The notes beneath the pieces are model-generated. The model did not search any database. It was given only the letters and a program-made list of their open reading frames with translations, and was not told the DNA's origin. From an uncultured Selenomonadaceae bacterium (lineage in GTDB: Bacteria; Bacillota; Negativicutes; Selenomonadales; Selenomonadaceae), in the NCBI GenBank assembly GCA_905236785.1, contig CAJOQC010000130.1, forward strand, positions 1 to 8,947: a DNA stretch of 8,947 bases, in the 5' to 3' direction. Every line of letters begins with the position of its first letter. Position 1 is the first letter of the stretch. The translations under genes and the position numbers were made by a program. Positions 7,072 to 8,947 of the stretch are shown here, one piece after another.

Positions 7072-8947
7072 TTATACGGGGGGGGGTAGTAGTGAGCGAC
7101 TTTGCAAAGTTTTGAACATAGGCGGGACTCTCCGCACTTTTCGGCTGATTTTCTTAGATAAAATATCTTTTAATTTGTCGTAAAGAAATTCGGCCACGAC
7201 TTTGTTTCCTTCGGCACTTATGTGCGGAGTGGAGTTTAGCCAGTATTTTCCGTATTGCAGTTTATTCTTGTTAAATATTTGTTGTATCGTAAAGAAACCA
7301 TCGTATCCGACATCGCGATTAGGTAACATATTCCATAGGTCGTATATATCAAGATGCACCACAATATCGCCTTCGGAAAAATGCGTATTCATTATGCAGT
7401 AAAGATTGTCAATGTTTCCGTAACGTGAAAATCCTCCTATTCCATAATTCACTACGCGATTTATAAATTTATTTTTGTTGATGATTTTTTGAAGTTCGCT
7501 TTCAATGGTTTCGCTGTATTTAGTGTAGCCGCCTATGCCAATGCAAGACCCGTAAAAAAATATCCGGCCTGCATGAACTTTGGGAACGTCGGCAGTGGTT
7601 CGCATACCGTCAAAGATGTACTCGCTGTCGTTTTGATAATAAAACTTTTCGTATTCGCCGCGATAACAAAGCCCGTTGCCGCTTTCTTGCTCGGATTTTA
7701 TGTATTTTAACCGCCATGAATTATAGCGTACTTTATCGTTGGCATTGATGTAATAGTAGCGGACTTTATTTTTCAGCAAATAATTTCGCACTTCCATGGC
7801 GAGCATATCGGAATATAACTGAAAAACGTATTTTTGCGGCGTTGAACCCGTCGGCCAAATATCCGCTCCGTAAACGAGCAAATCAAAATAACCGCTGAGA
7901 TATTTTGATTTCAAGGTATCTTTATATACGGTTATATCCAAAAAATCGGAAAATCGTTCGCGAAAATCTTTTAGGGTACCGCTTTCCGAAGACAATAAAA
8001 TCTTTTTTCTGTCGGCAAAAATCTCTTTGGCTACTTCGTCGCTTATAATATTCCAATGTAACGGCAAAAGTTCACGGTCGGTTTTGAAATCACGTCCAAA
8101 ACCGATATTGCGTGCGACGGCAACAACTTTGCCGTTGTCAACAATGGGTAATTCCTTTCGTGCCATACCGAAGAAACTTTGCGCCGCAAGTGTTTTTTGC
8201 TGTTCTTCGTCCTTTGTGTAAGGAATATACAAATTTGTCCATTTGGTAAATTTATTTTTCAAAAAGTCGCGCCGAAATGTTGAGCGACAGGCCAAGCACA
8301 TGAAATTATCGTTATCGTCAACCACCGATACGCAATCATGCTCGTTGTCGAAGTATTTTATGAAAAGCGACGCATTGTCGGCATCTTTATAATTAACCTT
8401 GGCGCAAGTCTTTTCGATAACGGTTATATTGCTTATATATTTAACTTGTTCGGAGAACAAATCTCTTTTGATTTGTTCAATATTCATTTTCGGGACTTGC
8501 GGGAAAATGTCTTTGACGTAAAGCAAGATACCGTTTTTGTCGCTGAACGCATTGCCGATATTGTCATTACTTAAAGGAATGATTGTGAAATGAGAGCAAA
8601 ACCTTTGATAAAATCCGCGAATTGTATCGCTTTCCAAAGATGAAACGTAAATTCTGTCATATTCGGCCAGCTTTTTACATTGATCTTCGGCAACAGCGCT
8701 CCACTTAAACTCGTCGTCATCGTTTTTAACTCTCGTAATCCGCGATACTACTTTCCCCCCGCGTACTACGGGAAATTCATTCATATCCGGCATACCCAAG
8801 AAAAACTCTTCAACCCGCATCTCAAGTTCCTGCTCGGGTATGGCCGGCACTTTTATAAAACAACTTGCATCGCCCTGCCATATACGGCTCATAAGCCGCG
8901 AGGACAGGGCTTGCCCCGTGTAATTGCCCGCATCGTCCGCTATGTAA
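7072..8947 (-). CDS. Large multidomain protein with duplicated N-terminal module and SGNH-like domain, 5' end outside the window
   Basis: No known gene recognised. The frame is open to the right edge. The first ATG inside (8892) has no ribosome binding site, and the 18 codons before it (YIADDAGNYTGQALSSRL) belong to an internal repeat, so the true start is outside. Numbering from that ATG: repeat unit 1 runs to about 132, unit 2 is about 188-348. Each contains motifs like the second half of CBS domains (PVVRGGKVV 41-49, SVVDDNDNF 189-197, PIVDNGKVV 249-257). Residues 440-580 look like an SGNH hydrolase: FFYGSC with Ser449 (block I), VVNYGIGG (block II, about 480-487), and HISAEGNKVVAEFL with His557 (block V). 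The acid three residues before His557 is Ser554, and no clear block III GxND is seen. There is no signal peptide or membrane segment in the visible part. The ORF ends in LLPPPV just after the nine-C tract, where a one-base change would continue it into the CitC-like ORF. It is clearly more AT-rich than the genes downstream. Confidence 0.7.
   Translation of the reverse strand, partial: YIADDAGNYTGQALSSRLMSRIWQGDASCFIKVPAIPEQELEMRVEEFFLGMPDMNEFPVVRGGKVVSRITRVKNDDDEFKWSAVAEDQCKKLAEYDRIYVSSLESDTIRGFYQRFCSHFTIIPLSNDNIGNAFSDKNGILLYVKDIFPQVPKMNIEQIKRDLFSEQVKYISNITVIEKTCAKVNYKDADNASLFIKYFDNEHDCVSVVDDNDNFMCLACRSTFRRDFLKNKFTKWTNLYIPYTKDEEQQKTLAAQSFFGMARKELPIVDNGKVVAVARNIGFGRDFKTDRELLPLHWNIISDEVAKEIFADRKKILLSSESGTLKDFRERFSDFLDITVYKDTLKSKYLSGYFDLLVYGADIWPTGSTPQKYVFQLYSDMLAMEVRNYLLKNKVRYYYINANDKVRYNSWRLKYIKSEQESGNGLCYRGEYEKFYYQNDSEYIFDGMRTTADVPKVHAGRIFFYGSCIGIGGYTKYSETIESELQKIINKNKFINRVVNYGIGGFSRYGNIDNLYCIMNTHFSEGDIVVHLDIYDLWNMLPNRDVGYDGFFTIQQIFNKNKLQYGKYWLNSTPHISAEGNKVVAEFLYDKLKDILSKKISRKVRRVPPMFKTLQSRSLLPPPV
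7078..7086 (-). repeat. Nine-base C tract (G on plus strand) at the junction of two ORFs
   Basis: Nine identical bases, the longest G/C homopolymer in the window. On the minus strand the tract encodes three Pro codons and is followed by GTA TAA. With eight or eleven C the frame would instead read CCG TAT AAA and continue through 8 further codons into the TTG at 7051 and the CitC-like ORF. Tracts of this kind cause slipped-strand changes in phase-variable surface genes, and are also common sites of sequencing error. Confidence 0.85.
7849..8331 (-). repeat. Internal protein repeat, unit 2
   Basis: Residues about 188-348 of the large ORF. It shares with unit 1 the order: xxDDxxN motif, about 50 residues, FFxGM, (E)xPxVxxGKVV, Arg, then SSxESxT, F, RF, and at the end LLxYxxDIxP. 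Identity is low, so this is an old duplication visible at protein level only. Confidence 0.6.
8497..8946 (-). repeat. Internal protein repeat, unit 1 (continues to the window edge)
   Basis: Covers the 18 codons before the ATG at 8892 and residues 1-132 after it. IADDAGN here matches VVDDNDN of unit 2, FFLGM matches FFGM, EFPVVRGGKVV matches ELPIVDNGKVV, SSLESDTIRGF matches SSESGTLKDF, and LLYVKDIFP matches LLVYGADIWP. The match before the ATG shows that the coding region extends out of the window. Confidence 0.6.

Noticed and set aside
8890..8892. ATG as the start of the large minus-strand ORF
   Set aside because: No ribosome binding site precedes it, and the 18 open codons upstream match the start of the second internal repeat, so coding continues beyond the window.

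Overview
This window looks like a chromosomal piece of an anaerobic Bacillota-type bacterium. A Negativicutes/Selenomonadales relative is my guess, from gene content (UPF0210/PFL-family protein, FliB-type CxxxxCxxxCC protein, CopA carrying a copZ-like tail), purine-rich Shine-Dalgarno sites and frequent TTG starts. No rRNA, tRNA, CRISPR array or insertion sequence is visible, so the taxonomic call is weak.

Left part (1-1684, plus strand). A leader with a strong hairpin (37-65) precedes a two-gene unit. The first gene encodes a small secreted protein that is very rich in Arg, Lys and Glu. Thirteen bases later comes a cysteine-rich protein of the FliB (flagellin lysine-N-methylase) family. A near-perfect 13-bp hairpin terminator at 1653-1684 closes the unit and probably also serves the converging genes.

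Right part (1720-8947, minus strand, read from right to left). All genes point the same way with short gaps, so they could form one operon. (1) A large multidomain ORF enters from beyond the right edge. It has a duplicated N-terminal module with CBS-like motifs, then an SGNH-hydrolase-like domain. (2) A 146-codon ORF follows that resembles the C-terminal ligase domain of citrate lyase ligase (CitC), with its nucleotide-binding motif lost. (3) Next is a UPF0210/PFL-family protein, (4) galU (UTP-glucose-1-phosphate uridylyltransferase), and (5) a CopA-type Cu+ P1B-ATPase with a CopZ-like domain at its C-terminus.

The most notable structure is at the junction of (1) and (2). ORF 1 ends in a run of nine C (nine G on the plus strand, 7078-7086) followed at once by a stop. 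A one-base shorter tract would bypass that stop and fuse both ORFs into one polypeptide of at least 777 residues. This could be a phase-variable switch, a real inactivating frameshift, ribosomal slippage, or a homopolymer sequencing error. The same region is clearly more AT-rich than the genes downstream, as expected of an acquired or variable surface-type locus.

A second unusual structure is inside copA. The CopZ-like tail is preceded by its own Shine-Dalgarno sequence and in-frame ATG (1926), so the cell may make both the pump and a free 68-residue copper chaperone from one gene. On the plus strand, a Lys/Arg-rich secreted protein sits next to a lysine methylase homologue with no flagellin gene in view, which raises the question of whether it is the substrate.
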